The notes: a model not told the origin generated them from the sequence alone. A stretch of 64,000 nt of DNA from Anomaloglossus baeobatrachus (GCF_048569485.1 NC_134354.1:683425637-683489636), one strand, 5' to 3'. Positions 35,893-48,814 are shown, counted from the stretch's first letter. Numbers and translations: made by a program.

Positions 35893-37396
35893 TTTATCTA
35901 AATTGAGCAAAAAGATTCACAAGCCGGTGGCCAATGGCCGTGTGGTGTCACAAACATTATGTCGTGCCGGGGCTGGACTAAGGTCCAACAAATTGTTTTG
36001 CTCAACTCTACTATCTATTTATCTGTTGGACATAAACCGGGAGCTAAGGCTTCATTACAGTTAATTATAGACTATACATTAAGTTGTGCAATTATTTCTA
36101 CAATCCTAAAGACAAAGGTTTCCTGTATTTTTATCCACTGTACAGAGCCGTATAACCACACGCTGTGGGACATCCAATCCAGGCTCAAACTGGCTGTACA
36201 GGTTACCTGAAATTTCATATATAAAGCAGCAAGAAAAAACAGCAATACATTCCACACCTTAAGGAAATCACTATAAATATATGTTCCATTTAAAGTATGT
36301 AATTGCTCTACATTATTGTGTCCCACAGGGGATAAAATTAAATGGTCCCACAGGGGATAAAATTAAATGGAGTTTACATTTTTTTGTTAAGATGCTGAAT
36401 GTATTTCAGTTTGTGCTCTTTTCTGCACCTACCTGCCTTTTACGTATTTAGGTGAACAGAAAAGTTAAGGGGGGATTTTCAGGTAATTTGGTATTGATGG
36501 CCTTTCTACAGAGGCCATGAATATCAGGTGCAGGTCTGACTCCTGACAGTGATGTTTCCTGTTCATTGATTATAATAAAGGTTTCGTATTTTATTTTACT
36601 TTTTAATTTATGTAAAACATGATAACTATTCAGAATTATTATTTTTATTATTATTATTTAAAAATAATAATAATAATATGTTGCCTATTTCCTATGCTGT
36701 GACTGCATCAGCTGTGATCTGTGTACACCCCTTGTCATGCCCAGTTTGCAGCTATAGGTAGAGTCCAGCACCAACTTAATGCAGCCTAGCGCTATAATTT
36801 CCCTCTAATACAATGATGAAGGAAGACCATTGCTGGCTCCAGTGCTTGGATCACAGTAATTACCGGTGAACCGTGAACACAGGTCTGGGCACCAATGCTA
36901 AGGCAGTAACTTCATCCTTGTATAAGAACAGGTCACTGGATGAATTGACCACCACATCCCTGGTGCCCAGATCTGGTTCAAATCTCATCAGTAATCACAA
37001 TGATCAGAGCACTACAGCTGGCAATGTTATGACTGCTCTGCTGTGGTCACTAACTATCGGTGAGTGGTGACCAGAGCCACTATAAACTATACTACCACGC
37101 CTCATCCCCTCTTCCCACATTATGATCTTTAACTGCTGTTAGTTGTATCTTTCCTGCAAAATCCTGAGTGGCAAGCTTTCCCAGGAATAGCTTTTCCAGT
37201 TTTCCCAAGAACAGATAGAACTAGGAGTGGCTGAAGAAACTAGAAGGAGGCGGCAGCATTAGAGGGGGTTGTACTAGTAATCTCCACCCCTACGCCTAAT
37301 GCTGACCCTGGTTGTTGCTTATCGCCCCCCAAAAATGTGACCACCCCACCCCCTTTTCTAAATTGAAGGTAAATTTGGAAGCATATTAATATCTGT
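35893..37396. other. Putative intron, mostly unrecognised
   Basis: Holds a 25-bp tandem duplication at about 36330-36380 (tcccacaggggataaaatt), an ATT/AAT hairpin at about 36634-36678 and a small piece of the 'ggcctttctaca-gaggcc' old repeat. No exon supported. Confidence 0.4.
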
Positions 37397-37597
37397 CTAA
37401 AGCCATGTGCACACGTTGAGTATTTGGTGAGGTTATTTTACCTTCATGATTTGTAAACCAAAAATAAGAGTGGGTAAAAAATGCAGTAGTGGTTCACAGG
37501 TTTTTAATTATACTCTTTCCTCTGATTTTTCCACTTTGGGTTTTGACTTACAAATATTAAGGTCAAAAACTCACCGAATACTCTGTGCATGTGGTAT
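37397..37597. mobile_element. Short MITE just upstream of the GPR84 coding exon
   Basis: Left arm gccatgtgcacacgttgag, then tatttggtgagg; right arm caccgaatactctgtgcatg. About 200 bp. It ends about 95 bp before the ATG, so it must lie in the intron if the acceptor is at about 37669. Confidence 0.55.
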
Positions 37598-37692
37598 AAT
37601 GCAGCTTGGTGTAATAGTGTGAACTAAAGTAACTTTAATATTTTTAAATCCATTAGAAAGAAGATTTGCAGTAGAAGAGACCATACATCACC

Positions 37693-38826
37693 ATGAATGA
37701 CTCAGAATCTGGGATGAATGAAACGGATCCCTTCTCCTGCTATCACCCATCTATTGTGGACTATCGATACTTTGCTGTGACATGGGGTATCATCGTGTCT
37801 TTGGTGGGGACAGTGGGCAACGTGTTAACAGTTATTGCCTTTGCTTTGGATAAAAAGCTGCAGACCCGTTTCAATCTGCTCATCATCAATCTAACTGTGG
37901 CGGACATCTTGTACTGCACGTTCCTACAGCCCTTCTCTGTAGACTCCTATCTTCACCTACACTGGAGAAGTGGAGCCTCCTTCTGCCAGATATTCGGAAT
38001 GCTGTTGTTTGTGTCCAATTCTGTATCAATTATGAATCTGTGCCTCATCGCCATCAGCCGTTATATTCTCATCACCAACAATAAACTCTTTGATCGTATT
38101 TTTTCCAAGACTGGTGCAACAATCATTCTCCTGACCACCTGGGTGGCAGGATTTGCCAGCTTTGCGCCACTTTGGCCAGTCTACGTGCTAGTTCCTAAAG
38201 TTTGTACTTGTAGCTTTCATCGTATAAGAGGGAGACCTTACACCACCATTCTGATGGGCTTTTATTTCGTGGTGGGTCTAAGCTGTGTTGGAATTTTCTA
38301 TTTGCTTATCCATCTCAAAGTTAAATCTGCTTCCAAGGCTTTGGACCAGTACAAAATTACAAATGTCAAAAATACAAAAGCAAATGTTTCCAATGCTAAT
38401 TCTGGGGTAAATAGTAAATATCATGAGGTGGAAGATAGTGGTGTAGACACAGGGGCCTCCAGTGAGGTCATCTCAGAACATGTTACGACTTCTAAATCTA
38501 CAGTGACATCTAATTCTACTGATTACGTTCGATCAGCCCCTTCCACAGTGCCCCAACCAAAGGACTCTGGATCCGATTTCAAAAAGGTCACTCGCATGTG
38601 TTTTGTGGTCTTTCTCTTCTTTGTGGTCAGCTATATCCCCTTCTTGTTGCTCAACATATTTGATGCCAAAAATGCTGCTCCCCAAGTTGTTCATATGATA
38701 GCAGCAAATCTCACCTGGTTAAACAGTTGCATCAATCCCATTCTATACGCAGCAATGAACCGACAGTTTTGTGAGGCATATAAAAGAGTTCTTCTTTTAA
38801 TTGTTAATAAATTCAGAAGAACCTAA
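37693..38826 (+). CDS. gpr84: G-protein-coupled receptor 84
   Basis: A 377-residue class A receptor on one exon, close in every segment to mammalian GPR84, a Gi-coupled sensor of medium-chain fatty acids on myeloid cells. Two N-glycosylation sequons (N2, N9) lie at the N terminus. TM1 has GTVGNVLT (39-46); C98 at the start of TM3 can pair with a cysteine of extracellular loop 2 (C171/C173). That loop keeps RIRGRPYTT (177-185); R177 aligns with human R172, which binds fatty-acid agonists. TM3 ends ISRY (121-124): the usual D of DRY is S (G in human). TM7 has NPILY (348-352). The third intracellular loop (about 215-295) is Ser/Thr-rich, with phosphorylation potential, and is the least conserved part. 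The total is slightly shorter than mammalian proteins. Start: accATGa context, and the N terminus aligns with homologues. No internal stop; apparently functional. Confidence 0.97.
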   Translation: MNDSESGMNETDPFSCYHPSIVDYRYFAVTWGIIVSLVGTVGNVLTVIAFALDKKLQTRFNLLIINLTVADILYCTFLQPFSVDSYLHLHWRSGASFCQIFGMLLFVSNSVSIMNLCLIAISRYILITNNKLFDRIFSKTGATIILLTTWVAGFASFAPLWPVYVLVPKVCTCSFHRIRGRPYTTILMGFYFVVGLSCVGIFYLLIHLKVKSASKALDQYKITNVKNTKANVSNANSGVNSKYHEVEDSGVDTGASSEVISEHVTTSKSTVTSNSTDYVRSAPSTVPQPKDSGSDFKKVTRMCFVVFLFFVVSYIPFLLLNIFDAKNAAPQVVHMIAANLTWLNSCINPILYAAMNRQFCEAYKRVLLLIVNKFRRT

Positions 38827-39147
38827 GGCTTCCAAGAACTTTTCTGTGACTGGATGCTTGAAATTTGAGTTATAGACTTCACTGATGGACTGATTCTGTG
38901 GAGAGTCGCTACTGAAAGCATTTTTTTAACTAAAGTATTTCTGAAGTAATTCAAACACCGATCATACCTTAGGAAAAAAAACCTAAAAAGTATAAAATTC
39001 CATGGCAACTAAGAAAAATTTGCACTCATTTTCTAACATTTATTTCCAAAAGGTTCTGTTGAAAAATAACTCAAAACTTGATGTTTTTATTTTCTTGTAC
39101 AGCTGTTTGTATATAATATATTTATAAAGCTATTAATTGTAAATAGT

Positions 39148-39153
39148 AATAAA
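39148..39153 (+). terminator. gpr84: GPR84 poly(A) signal
   Basis: AATAAA 322 bp after the stop codon, in AT-rich sequence (tagtaataaatctttat). The 3' untranslated region before it shows no repeats. Confidence 0.7.
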
Positions 39154-39184
39154 TCTTTATATTCTTATAACTGATGAGACAATC

Positions 39185-39185
<1 letters not shown>

Positions 39186-39228
<43 letters not shown>

Positions 39229-39480
39229 TGTGTTATAGGTTGGAAAAAAAACACAGGTCCACAAAGTTTATACATTTTATACTGATTGATTATTTAGGAC
39301 CCACAATACCAATTCTTGTGAGAACAGCATCCAGCCATTTTTTAAATACTGGTATAGTATCTGCCATTACTATCTCTTGGGGTAGGGTGTTCCACAGTCT
39401 GACTGCTCTAACTGTATTTAGCAGCTGGAATCACCTTTCCTCTACATTATGAATGTCCCCTGTAGCTTTGTAAGCTCTTT
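39186..39480 (+). repeat. (ATT)n tract and CR1-like 3' fragment
   Basis: About 39186-39227 is (ATT)n. Then aacagcatccagccatttt, ctgccattactatctcttg, gtgttccacagtctgac and gaatcacctttcc are typical of a CR1-like LINE 3' region found in amphibian DNA. The GPR84 transcript probably ends before it. Confidence 0.6.
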
Positions 39481-39839
39481 GAAAGGAACAAGTCATGTAC
39501 GAGTCTTTTATATTGTCCACACATGTACCAGCTCAAACTGAGATGGCGGGAAACCAGAGTATCCTCCGATGGGCCCCAGGTCCTTGGTAAGTGCCTGAGG
39601 AGAACATACAATTGAAATGTATTGTGGCACAGAAAGCCACCAGCTTTAAAATGGCCTATCAGAAGCCGGCAGCTGATGTCAGCGCACCTGTTATGGGCAA
39701 TGTATAATGTCACTGCCATGCGCTACCCCTCTGACTATGGAGCAGCAAGAAAATGCTGCTAGCTGTAGGAGACCAGACCGGTACAAGAATCTTTTTTTTT
39801 TTTTTTTTTTTTTTTTATTTATTTATTTTTTCTCTGTGT
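39481..39839. other. Intergenic; T tract
   Basis: T tract with ATTT at about 39791-39830; no gene or recognised repeat in the rest. Confidence 0.4.
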
Positions 39840-40205
39840 AGTAGAAGAGTGGAATGAGGAACATAGGGGCCCAGGATAGTGGACATAGGGGCACAGTGTG
39901 GGGAAATTATTTTATTAAAAAGTCTAGATGGGGGACATTATTACAGTATGGGGACATTATTAAATAAAAGCGCCCAGGATGGGGTCTATTTCTAAATAAT
40001 GGAGTTCAGGGTGGGGAGATTATTAAATGAGAAGGCCCAGAAATGGGAGAAATTACTAAATAAAGGGCTAGGGATAGGAGACATTATTAAATTATGGAGC
40101 CCAGGATGGGGACATTATTAAATGGGGCAAGATGGGGGACATTTTTACAGGAAGAGGACCAGGATATGGAACATTATTACAGGTTAAGAGCCAAGAAATG
40201 GAATA
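39840..40205. repeat. Degenerate minisatellite, part 1
   Basis: Irregular copies of a unit of about 35-45 bp containing ggggacattattaaataa and aaggcccaggatggg. The same units resume at 53785-54132 and 55220-55345. The intervening elements were inserted into a single original array. Confidence 0.75.
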
Positions 40206-41529
40206 CAGTGGAACCTTGGATTATGAGCATAATTCGTTCCGGGAGTGAGCTCTTAAATAGAGTTGAGCGCGGTTCGTGGTTCGAGGTTCTCCAGTTCGCG
40301 GCTCGAGTGATTTTGGGGGCTGTTCTAGATCGAACTAGAACTCGAGCTTTTTGCTAAAGCTCGATAGTTCTAGATACGTTCGAGAACGGTTCTAGCAGCA
40401 AAAAAAACAGCTAATTCCTAGCTGGCTTTCCGCTGTAATAGTGTAAGTCACTCTGTGACTCACACTATTATGACATTTCAGTGTATAGTGAACAGCGCAT
40501 TCAGATCACTGCTGTATGGATAATGGCGATCGCCATTTTTTTTTTTTTTTTGTCCTTGTCTTCCTTCTCTAAGCGCGCGCGTGTAGTGGGGCGGGCCAGA
40601 CACACACACAGCTAAGTGGACTTTTAGCCAGAGAAGCAACGGCATGTGTGATAGGATGTCCATGTCACATGTCCCTGCATTATAAAACCGGACATTTTCC
40701 TCCAGCACGCCATTATCTGCCTTCTGCGTCCTTGGTGTCAGACATCACTGGCGCAGCTCCTATCGCCGATACTGCTGTATACGCTCCATACACAGCACTG
40801 GACAGCTTAGGGATAGCAGTTTCTATCAGTCCTTTTAAGGGCTCATACCGGCAGGGTCAGAGCCATAGATGACAGAGTTTAAAACAGAGTTTAACAGCTA
40901 CACAAGATGACAGCGTCTGTGTAGCTAAGGTCAGGGATTTCCTCGCTGCATTTCCCCATTAGGAGGGATAGAAAAGCAGGCTTCCTTTCCTCAACCCAGA
41001 GACCCACAACCCTGCCACTGTACCCTCCTGCCCTTTGCACACTCAAACTCATTGTTACTAAGCCATTATACTAGCAAACACTGAGTGAACTTAGTGGCAT
41101 CATAAAAGTGGCTATTGGACTTCTGTATCGTCCCACAAGTGCAAAGATATTTGCAGCACGTCTGCCTGCATTGCACACTCAAACTCATTGTTACTTACTA
41201 AGACATTATAATACCAAAAATTGAGTAAACTTAGTGGCATACAAGAAGTGGCTGTTGTTCTCCATTAGTGCCCCACTGATGCAAATCTATGTGCAGCACC
41301 TGTGCAGGACACCCTCCTGCTCTGTTTTTAATAAGCTATAATGATGGCAAAAAATACTGCCATTTAGTGGCATCATAGAACTGGATGTTTTATTCCATTA
41401 TTGTCCCACTGGTGCCAAGCTATTTCTAGCACCTGTGCAGGACACCCTCATGCACATTTTGCTACGCTAATGTTATAGCAAACTCAGGGAATTCATTGCT
41501 GCATTTGATAATTCGGAGGGATAGAAAGT

Positions 41530-42840
41530 CAGGCTTCCTTTAGCTTTTCCTTCTGTTCATAGACAACATCTCCAAGTCCACACCCGAAGAGCAATTTCTC
41601 CTCCACGTGTAAGTGTGGAGAGGCAGCTAGTGCGCATGCGTGTGCCGATTTACCCCAGCTGCAGCCTAACTACAGTGTTTCGCCTAGTGAGTATGCTCAG
41701 CCTGACTGTGCCATTCCTGACGCTAAGTCTTCATTTCGGGATACAGCGCATGCTCCCACACTTAGTGTGAAAAGCCTCTTTGCACAGGTACTTGCATTCC
41801 GTGCCGGGTCGAAGTCCTGTTTTGTGCCGAGACACCATGCTAAAGCTGATAGTCTTTTTTCAGAGACTCTATTTCATGCAACTGACCATGCTCAGGCACT
41901 TACTGCATCAGAAACTAGGTCCGGTAATGAACTCTTTGGCCCTGCCCCTGATGTGGGGGGGCCCATATAGACCACAGGGCATCAGGTGTCCTGACGATGT
42001 GTCCAGGCCACTCCCAAATGGCTTGCAGAGGTCTGCCCCTATGACTTGTCACCTCATTATTAATGGTCAGACGATGACTGGTGAGGTGTTTGTGTCGTGG
42101 CAGCCATGAGGTCATTATTGAAGTTGCGGTTCCAAATAGGACGCTAGTTATGCCACTCATGATGTGTCACTCTGCTTTTGTCTCCAGGAGGTGCATTGTG
42201 GTCCACCCTGGTTTGGGGCGGACCCAGGTTATAAAACGGGCTGGAGCCAACAAGGAGGTGCGCAGTCTTCTATTATGCTCCGAAAGAGCACACGTCCATG
42301 TGTTGAACCCATTGCGGCTTTAGGCCAGAGGTAGGCAGGGATAGGGCGTCGATGCAGGCCGCCACCACAGTTGGTAACGCAGAACGGTTAAGACCAGCTC
42401 CTGTCCTACCAGTCCTGCTTGTGCAGCCCAGTGGCATTAACAGGCCTGCTGCTGCTGATGCGCCTGCTGTCCACAGGTGTGGCCCCAATGCACACGGTCA
42501 GCGTACTGAATGGCCTCTGTGATGTTAACAGGGAGTTCCTGGGCTGGGTGGGCGTGTGGACCCTGTGACGCTAACAGGGCTCCCAGTCTCCAGATCCGAG
42601 TGGCGTCTAACTCGGTTCAGGCAACTATTAGTTTCATAGCCACACAGCTCTGTATCCTCCACCGAACCTTCCAGTTGCCAACCTCTCCTTTTCCATCTGG
42701 GAGCACGGTGGACATTGACTGCTGATGGGGATATATACCTTTCTCTTTCTTTTCTTATTAATTTTCGTTATATACCGGTAACATAGTATATACCACCTTA
42801 TCCAAATCTGCCAGTCCCACCATAACAGATGGTGTTTCTT
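41530..42840. other. Interior of hAT copy B without coding signal
   Basis: GC-richer sequence inside the hAT copy with no recognisable protein; ggtgtttgtgtcgtggcagc and similar stretches do not match anything I know. Confidence 0.35.
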
Positions 42841-42949
42841 CATCAAATGTTACTTTTGCTTAACCACCAAACCCACGGACAAAAACTTTTTTCCCCTTTC
42901 CAACACACCTGTTCCCCTTTCCACCAGCATTTGTCCTTTTTCAACTCAT

Positions 42950-45900
42950 TTGGTATATGACCAAAAGTGCAACTCTGCAGGGACACCGTACTCAATGCCA
43001 TCTCAGCCCAGCAGCCAGCCCTCGGTCCCTCAGATGTGGACAAGTAAAAGCCCATTTCCTCCTATCCATGACGAAGCGTTGAGATTCACTCTGTGCAGCA
43101 CTGGTGTTTACTGGAAAAGCAGATCTAAGATTGCGTACCACCTTCTGCAGATACTCCTGTATACGTGCGTCCCTTTCTATGGCTGGAATTATTTCGCCAA
43201 ATTTTGTCTTGTACTGGGGATCTAACAGTGTGGCAACCCAGTAGTTAGCATTACTTCGAATTCGTACAATCCGAGGGTCATGTTGTAGGTAGTGCAGCAA
43301 GAAGGCGCTCATGTGTCTTGTGCATTCAGGAGGACCAAGTCCTTGGTGTGTTGGTGGCAGAGAGGTGAGAATCATGCCTCCTTCCTCTGCCCTCTCCCCC
43401 CAACCTCGCACAACCGAAATGTGAGCAAGCTCTCACTCATCTGCTGGGTCTTCCATGCCCATCGCCAGTTCGTCCTCCATTTCTTCATGGGCTCCTGCAC
43501 CTTCCTCAACAATTTTTGCTGATACTATGCACCCTTGTTAATCCCTCTCCCCCACCGTCCCTTGACTTCCGCCTAGGTGCCGCTCACCGTCTGGACCTTG
43601 TAGATCTTGTTATCCCTTCCGCATATGACTCATCCTGTACTTCCTCCTCTTTCTCTTGGACCAACACCTGACTCCGAATAATGCATACAGTGTGCTCCAT
43701 CTTGTAGATGACCAGAATTGTCACGCTGAGAATGGCATCGCCAGTGCTAAAGATCTTCGTCGATATTTGTAAACTGTGTAGAAGGGTGCATAGGTCCTTC
43801 ATCTGACACCACTCCAGCAGCGTGATCTGCACCACCTCTGGATCAAGTTAGCCCAGGGTATACGTCATACCGTATTTCAGCAGGGCTCTGCGGTGCTGCC
43901 ACAGACGCTGCAACATGTGCAGATTCCAATTCCTGCGTGTCGGAACATCGCATTTCCGGCGTTTAACCGCCAGACCCTAAGACTTCAGGAGCGATGAAAG
44001 TTGTTGAGCTGCTGGGTGCGAAGGATGAAAGTGAGCACATAGCAGCGTGCCCGCTGCACAAGGCCATGTAGTCCGGGATGGTATTTTAAAAATTGCTGGA
44101 GAATCAGATTCAACACGTGAGCCATACAAGGCACGTGTGTCACATTGCCCTGACGAAGGGCCGCAGACAGGTTTGCATCATTGCCGCACACGGCTGTTAA
44201 GTCACCAACGTAGTCCATGCAATCAATTTGTACTCCGGTCGCCAGGTGACAACGTGTTCCTTTCGTGCATAGTGCTGATGATGGGAAAGGAGTCGATGCC
44301 TGCGGCGCAGGTGGATGCAGGTTATGGTCACCCACTGGGTTGCGTTACCTTGACAGATACAGAACCACAGGCTGAATGTAGGTGGTGGGTATCTCACAGA
44401 TTAAGTACCATCATTCAGCTACAACCAATGGGAAGACACCACACCCTTTTTTAGGCCCCTCCTGTCTGCAGACCACTGCCAGACAAAGCTATGAACCTCT
44501 TGTTACTGTTACCCCCAGTTCAGTTTTATGAGTTTGTGTGCTTGTTACCTGACTACTTTTCCTGCTTGCTGTTTATGTACCTCGTTGGCCGATCCGCATT
44601 TCACCTCTGCTTGTTTTCTGATTAAGTCCTGGCCATCCCATTCTGTTCCTCTTCCTCAATTAATGTTTTTGACCCTGCATGACTACTATTCTCTGGAACT
44701 GCAGCCTTCCACAGGTATTGATCAACTTGGGCCCTGTGTAATTCCAAATCACTGTATAGGGGTTAAAGGGTTTCAGGGTTCTGGGTGTCCAGCTTGGTGA
44801 GTGGCTTGCCTCTAGCCTATCCTTTACAGCCCATCTGAGTGTGCCGATCCAGGCAGGCGTTACACCGTGCCCTCTGCAGAAGGCCATGTAGGCCGGGATA
44901 GTGTTTTAAAAATTGCTGGACAACCAGGTTCAACACGTGAGCCATACAAGGCACGTGTGCCACATTGCCCTGAAGAAGGGTCGCAGACTGGTTTGCATCA
45001 TTGTCGCACCCGACCTTCCCTGGCTGCTGGTTGAGTGGAGACAACCATTGCTGAAACTCGGTCTCACTCTCCAGAGCTAACCGTCCACAATTCCTCAGCG
45101 GTGTCTCACATTTCCCCTACATTTCAAAGTAAACATTTGACCGCCTGATGGCCTTGAGCTCTGCTGCCAGCATAGTAAGGAGGTGTGTGGGATTCCTTGG
45201 GCGCAGTTACAAGGAAGTGTGGCCTGATCACACAGGGTTTGGGCCGAGGTGGAGGACCCACACGAGGTTAAGGAGGCAGAAGCAGTGGAGGAACTTGTAC
45301 ATACAGAGGAAGGATTGACACACAAGTCGTGGGGACGGCAAGACTTGTACAGCAAACCCTTCTCCATCTCTCACCATAGTTACCCAGTGCCCAGTCAGCA
45401 ACATGTAACTCTCCTGTCCATGCTTACTGGTCCAAGTATCTGTGGTGAAATGCACCCTGTCACACACAGAGTTTCTCAAGGAATCGGTGAGGTTGTGTGC
45501 GACCTGCTGTGGTAGCGCGGGCACGCCTTTCTTGGAGAAGGAGTGACGACTGGCCATCGGCTCTTGGGGCACTGCAATGGGCATAAGGTCTTGAAAATCC
45601 TCGGTCTCAAAAGGGTGTAAAGGCAGCCTTTCTGTTGCCAACAAGTTGCAGATGATGAAACTCAACCTCTTAGGCATGTCATGCCCTTCGAAAATCATGT
45701 AAAACACAGCGAGGGGACTCCAACCACAGTCTCCCTCGTTTCCACTAATTGGGCCACACACACCCCACTTGACTGGCATCACTTGATCCCCCTTTTCAAA
45801 ATGAAACAGATGCTTTGCATGAAGCACTCTCAAAAATACGCGTGTCTTTCCCGTCCCCTGGATGACCCAGGCTAAGAAAAGTCCTCTGAGAGCCATGACT

Positions 45901-46260
45901 TGTTCATCTTGGTTCTTTTTTCAAAAGTGAGGGGACTCCAACCACAGTCTCCCTCGTTTCCACTAATTGGGCCACACACACCCCACTTGACTGGCATCAC
46001 TTGATCCCCCTTTTCAAAATGAAACAGATGCTTTGCATGAAGCACTCTCAAAAATACGCGTGCCTTTCCCGTCCCCTGGATGACCCAGGGGAAGAAAAGT
46101 CCTCTGAGAGCCATGTCCACATTGTCAGTGGACAGACACGTGTGCTTATCTGCCAGCAGACCCCCAGCAGCACTGAAGACAGGTTCCGAGAGAAGGCTGG
46201 CTGCAGGACACGACAAGATCCCCAAGGCGTACGTGGCAAGCTCAGGCAATTTATCCAGAT
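42950..46260 (-). pseudogene. Rearranged hAT transposase remnants in copy B
   Basis: Minus-strand pieces match the transposase of copy C or its expected C terminus, but out of order. From right to left: the C-terminal dimerisation region (PAASLLSEPVFSAAGGLLAD, 46110-46249); a unit with HAKHLFHFEKGDQ present twice (45.93-46.11 and 45.69-45.90 kb); the first catalytic part (VHFTTDTWTSKHG, about 45.40 kb); the C-x2-H part (VPCMAHVLNL) twice, at about 44.94 and 44.11 kb; then the part ILVIYKMEHTVCIIRSQ (43.65 kb) and YWVATLLDPQYKTKFGE (about 43.2 kb). At 42.97-43.09 kb the + strand instead resembles the PQMWTNKRPF segment. Several stops and shifts interrupt it. Confidence 0.8.
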
Positions 46261-47079
46261 TGGAAGCCTAAAATGAGCAGGGCTCAAGTTGCACAGTAAT
46301 GGCATCGATGTTTCCTTGCATATACTCATATATCTGTGTCACCTCCTCTTTTTCCTTGTCCAGCTGTTTTGTTTTCGCATGAGTATATGTCCTTGTCACT
46401 TTCCCATGTGTTTGTGTTGTGTTGTGAGTTGTTTATCACCTTTTGGACACCTTTGAGGGTGTTTTCTAGGTGTTTTTATGTGTTTGTGATTGCCTGCCAT
46501 TGTTTCCTATGCGGTTCGAGTTCGGTTCGTCGAACGTTCAACGAACCAAACTCGAACGGGACCTCCGTTCGGCGAACCGACCTCGAGCCGAACCGCGACC
46601 GGTTCGCTCATCTCTACTCTTAAACCAAGTTACTCTTATATCAAAATTAATTTTCCCATAGGAAATAATTGAAACACAGACAATCCATTCCACAACCCAA
46701 AAATATTTACTGTATTTATACAAACTTATTACAGTAATAAAGAATGTACTGGATTCATATAAAATGATTACAGTACACTAAAACAAAATACTGTGCAGTA
46801 AAAAACATATCCAACAAATTAAACTGCACGTTAGTTTACAATAGACTTGTTGGTGTGTGGGAGGTACTATAGAGAGGAAAAATGATGTAGAAATATGACA
46901 ATCTTTATTCTTGTAGAATACACAAAAACACCCCCCAAATCTATTCACCCCAAAATATGGGCAGAACTAAGCCAAATGTGGGGTAGGAATACTGTACAGG
47001 CAGTTTACAATACAAGCAATGTGCTGCACTGGTTAGCAGAAAGTGCAGTACTGTATCCATAAATGCAAATTGATAGACA

Positions 47080-47312
47080 TGCTTTATAGTATATACTATA
47101 CAATGGTAAAAAGGGAGATTCCAGCTCACCACGTGGAGAATATGAGGTAGACGGTGCAAGGAGGTAGGCAATGCCAATTCAGCATAAAGGAAAAAATCCA
47201 GCATTCATGTCAATATGGAGTAAAACTTTGTCTTTATTGCAAAACTTAAGACGAAGTTTTACTCCATACTGACTTGGATGGTGGATTTTTTCCTTTGTAC
47301 TGTACAATGGTA
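47080..47312. repeat. Short inverted repeat, possible Penelope-like end
   Basis: ggaaaaaatccagcattcat and atggagtaaaactttgtct are mirrored by agacgaagttttactccat and ggtggattttttcc. The layout resembles the other inverted Penelope-like ends, but no hammerhead core or protein is visible. Confidence 0.4.
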
Positions 47313-47666
47313 TACTGTATATGTGCCGCCCCTGCAGCAGTCGAACTGCTTGGATCCGGGGTTAGTGTGGCTCGAGGGTCTCCGGACCCGGGGGCTTGCG
47401 GCCACTCAAATGTAAGGGGGTATTTTACATGAGATAAATGTTTGTGACGCCACCTGCGGGTTGTGGTAAGGGGAGTACCACCGCTGCCGAAGGGAGTACC
47501 GAGGCAGATGGTGTGGGGCAGCAAGGTGTCAGTCCCTTCGCAGGTAGGGAAAGCCCCGGAAAGTGGGGGGTTTGGTGAGCAGGTGGCTTGGCCTTGGGAG
47601 AGCAGGGTGCAGGGTCAAGTTACTCACTGCGGTAGTCTTGTTGCTAGATTAGGTGGAATAAGCAGA

Positions 47667-48814
47667 TGTGAAGCCCCACAGGTGTTGTGTCGGTGCATTA
47701 CCTTCAGGGACTCCACTCAGCTGGATCTGGTCACAGGTAGGAGATCTTCTTCTTGTCGTGACGCCACTCTCAGTATTGCGGCCAGTAGGGACCGCCACTG
47801 CAGGTTGAGGGTCGCCTGGGGCTGATGGTATGTGCAGTTAGTTGGAATAGCCTCCTGAGAGTGAGGCAAGCCCCAGGGCCCGGTGTAGGTGCGTAGTACC
47901 ACAAGGCGCAGAATAACTCCACACAGGCAGAATGTCTTTCAGGGTTTTTACTCACTTCAGGTGGCAGGGTGAGTAACCCGGGCGTAGCTGGGATGAACCA
48001 GGCGGGAACCAGGTGTCCTTCAGGCTGACTTGTGAGGGTGACTACTAACTCGCCTTCCTTAGCCCTTTTTGGTTTGGGGTGACCCCGACTTTTAGTCCCT
48101 ATGGGGGTCACCCAGGGAAGTTGCTGAAGCCTCACTCCCCTTCGTTTGCCGTGTGCTTGTTGCCTGGACCAGATCACTCCAGCTTCTTGCCTCCTGTGAG
48201 CTATGGGCCCTAACTGTGGCTACGTGGCTGCGGCTTTTTGTGGTGTTGTGGCGTGGGCTTTAAGAGCCCCACACCGGCAGGTTTAGCAAAAGAAAGCTGG
48301 ATCTATCTCCGCTTCGGGATCTGCCGCCCGTTTGGGCCTGGTACTCTCCAGCAGTCTCCTTACTTCCCACTCCGTGCTCTTCTCTCTAGCTGAGATGGGT
48401 TTCGGGTAGCACTCCTAGTTGACCGTTCTCCCCCGTCAGTAGCCACTGCGCGGGCGCTGTTAGACAGCAACAGCCCCACAGGTCTGCTCCTCACTGAGCC
48501 CTATGGAGTTCTGCTCTAACTGACTCACTGCCCCTCCTCCCCTGTTCTTGCCTACGCCACCTAGCAACCAGATTCTCTTACCACACCCCTTGAGAGGAGA
48601 TGGAGGCTTTTGGCCCCCTCCACTATTCCAGTGAAGGTCAAGGCTTTTCCCCCTCCTGGGATCCCCAGGGGTCCTCTCATGGGTACATGTGTGAGACCTG
48701 ATCACTATGCGCCTGTGTTCCACACCCCGGTCAGCCTTCTGGATTACCTGTATTGTACTGTCCCCAGCATGGGTGCAGTACTCAGTGGTGCCTGACCAGG
48801 TCAGGGGCGCCACA
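47667..48814 (-). repeat. 3' LTR of the cold-shock element
   Basis: 1148 bp; on the minus strand reads tgtggcgcccctgacc...ggggcttcaca. Preceded by the polypurine tract (ctaagggggaa in minus orientation, 48815-48825). Confidence 0.93.

Larger units (their letters stand above)
40258..46616. mobile_element. hAT element, 6.4 kb, scrambled (copy B)
   Basis: Begins tagagttgagcgcggttcg and ends cggttcgctcatctcta like copy A, with a perfect 8-bp duplication ctcttaaa (40250-40257, 46617-46624). The left 800 bp match copy C (58196 onward), including three or four diverged units of its 138-bp repeat (about 41030-41480). The transposase remains lie on the opposite strand to those of copy C relative to the shared ends, and are shuffled and partly duplicated. 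Non-autonomous. Confidence 0.9.
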
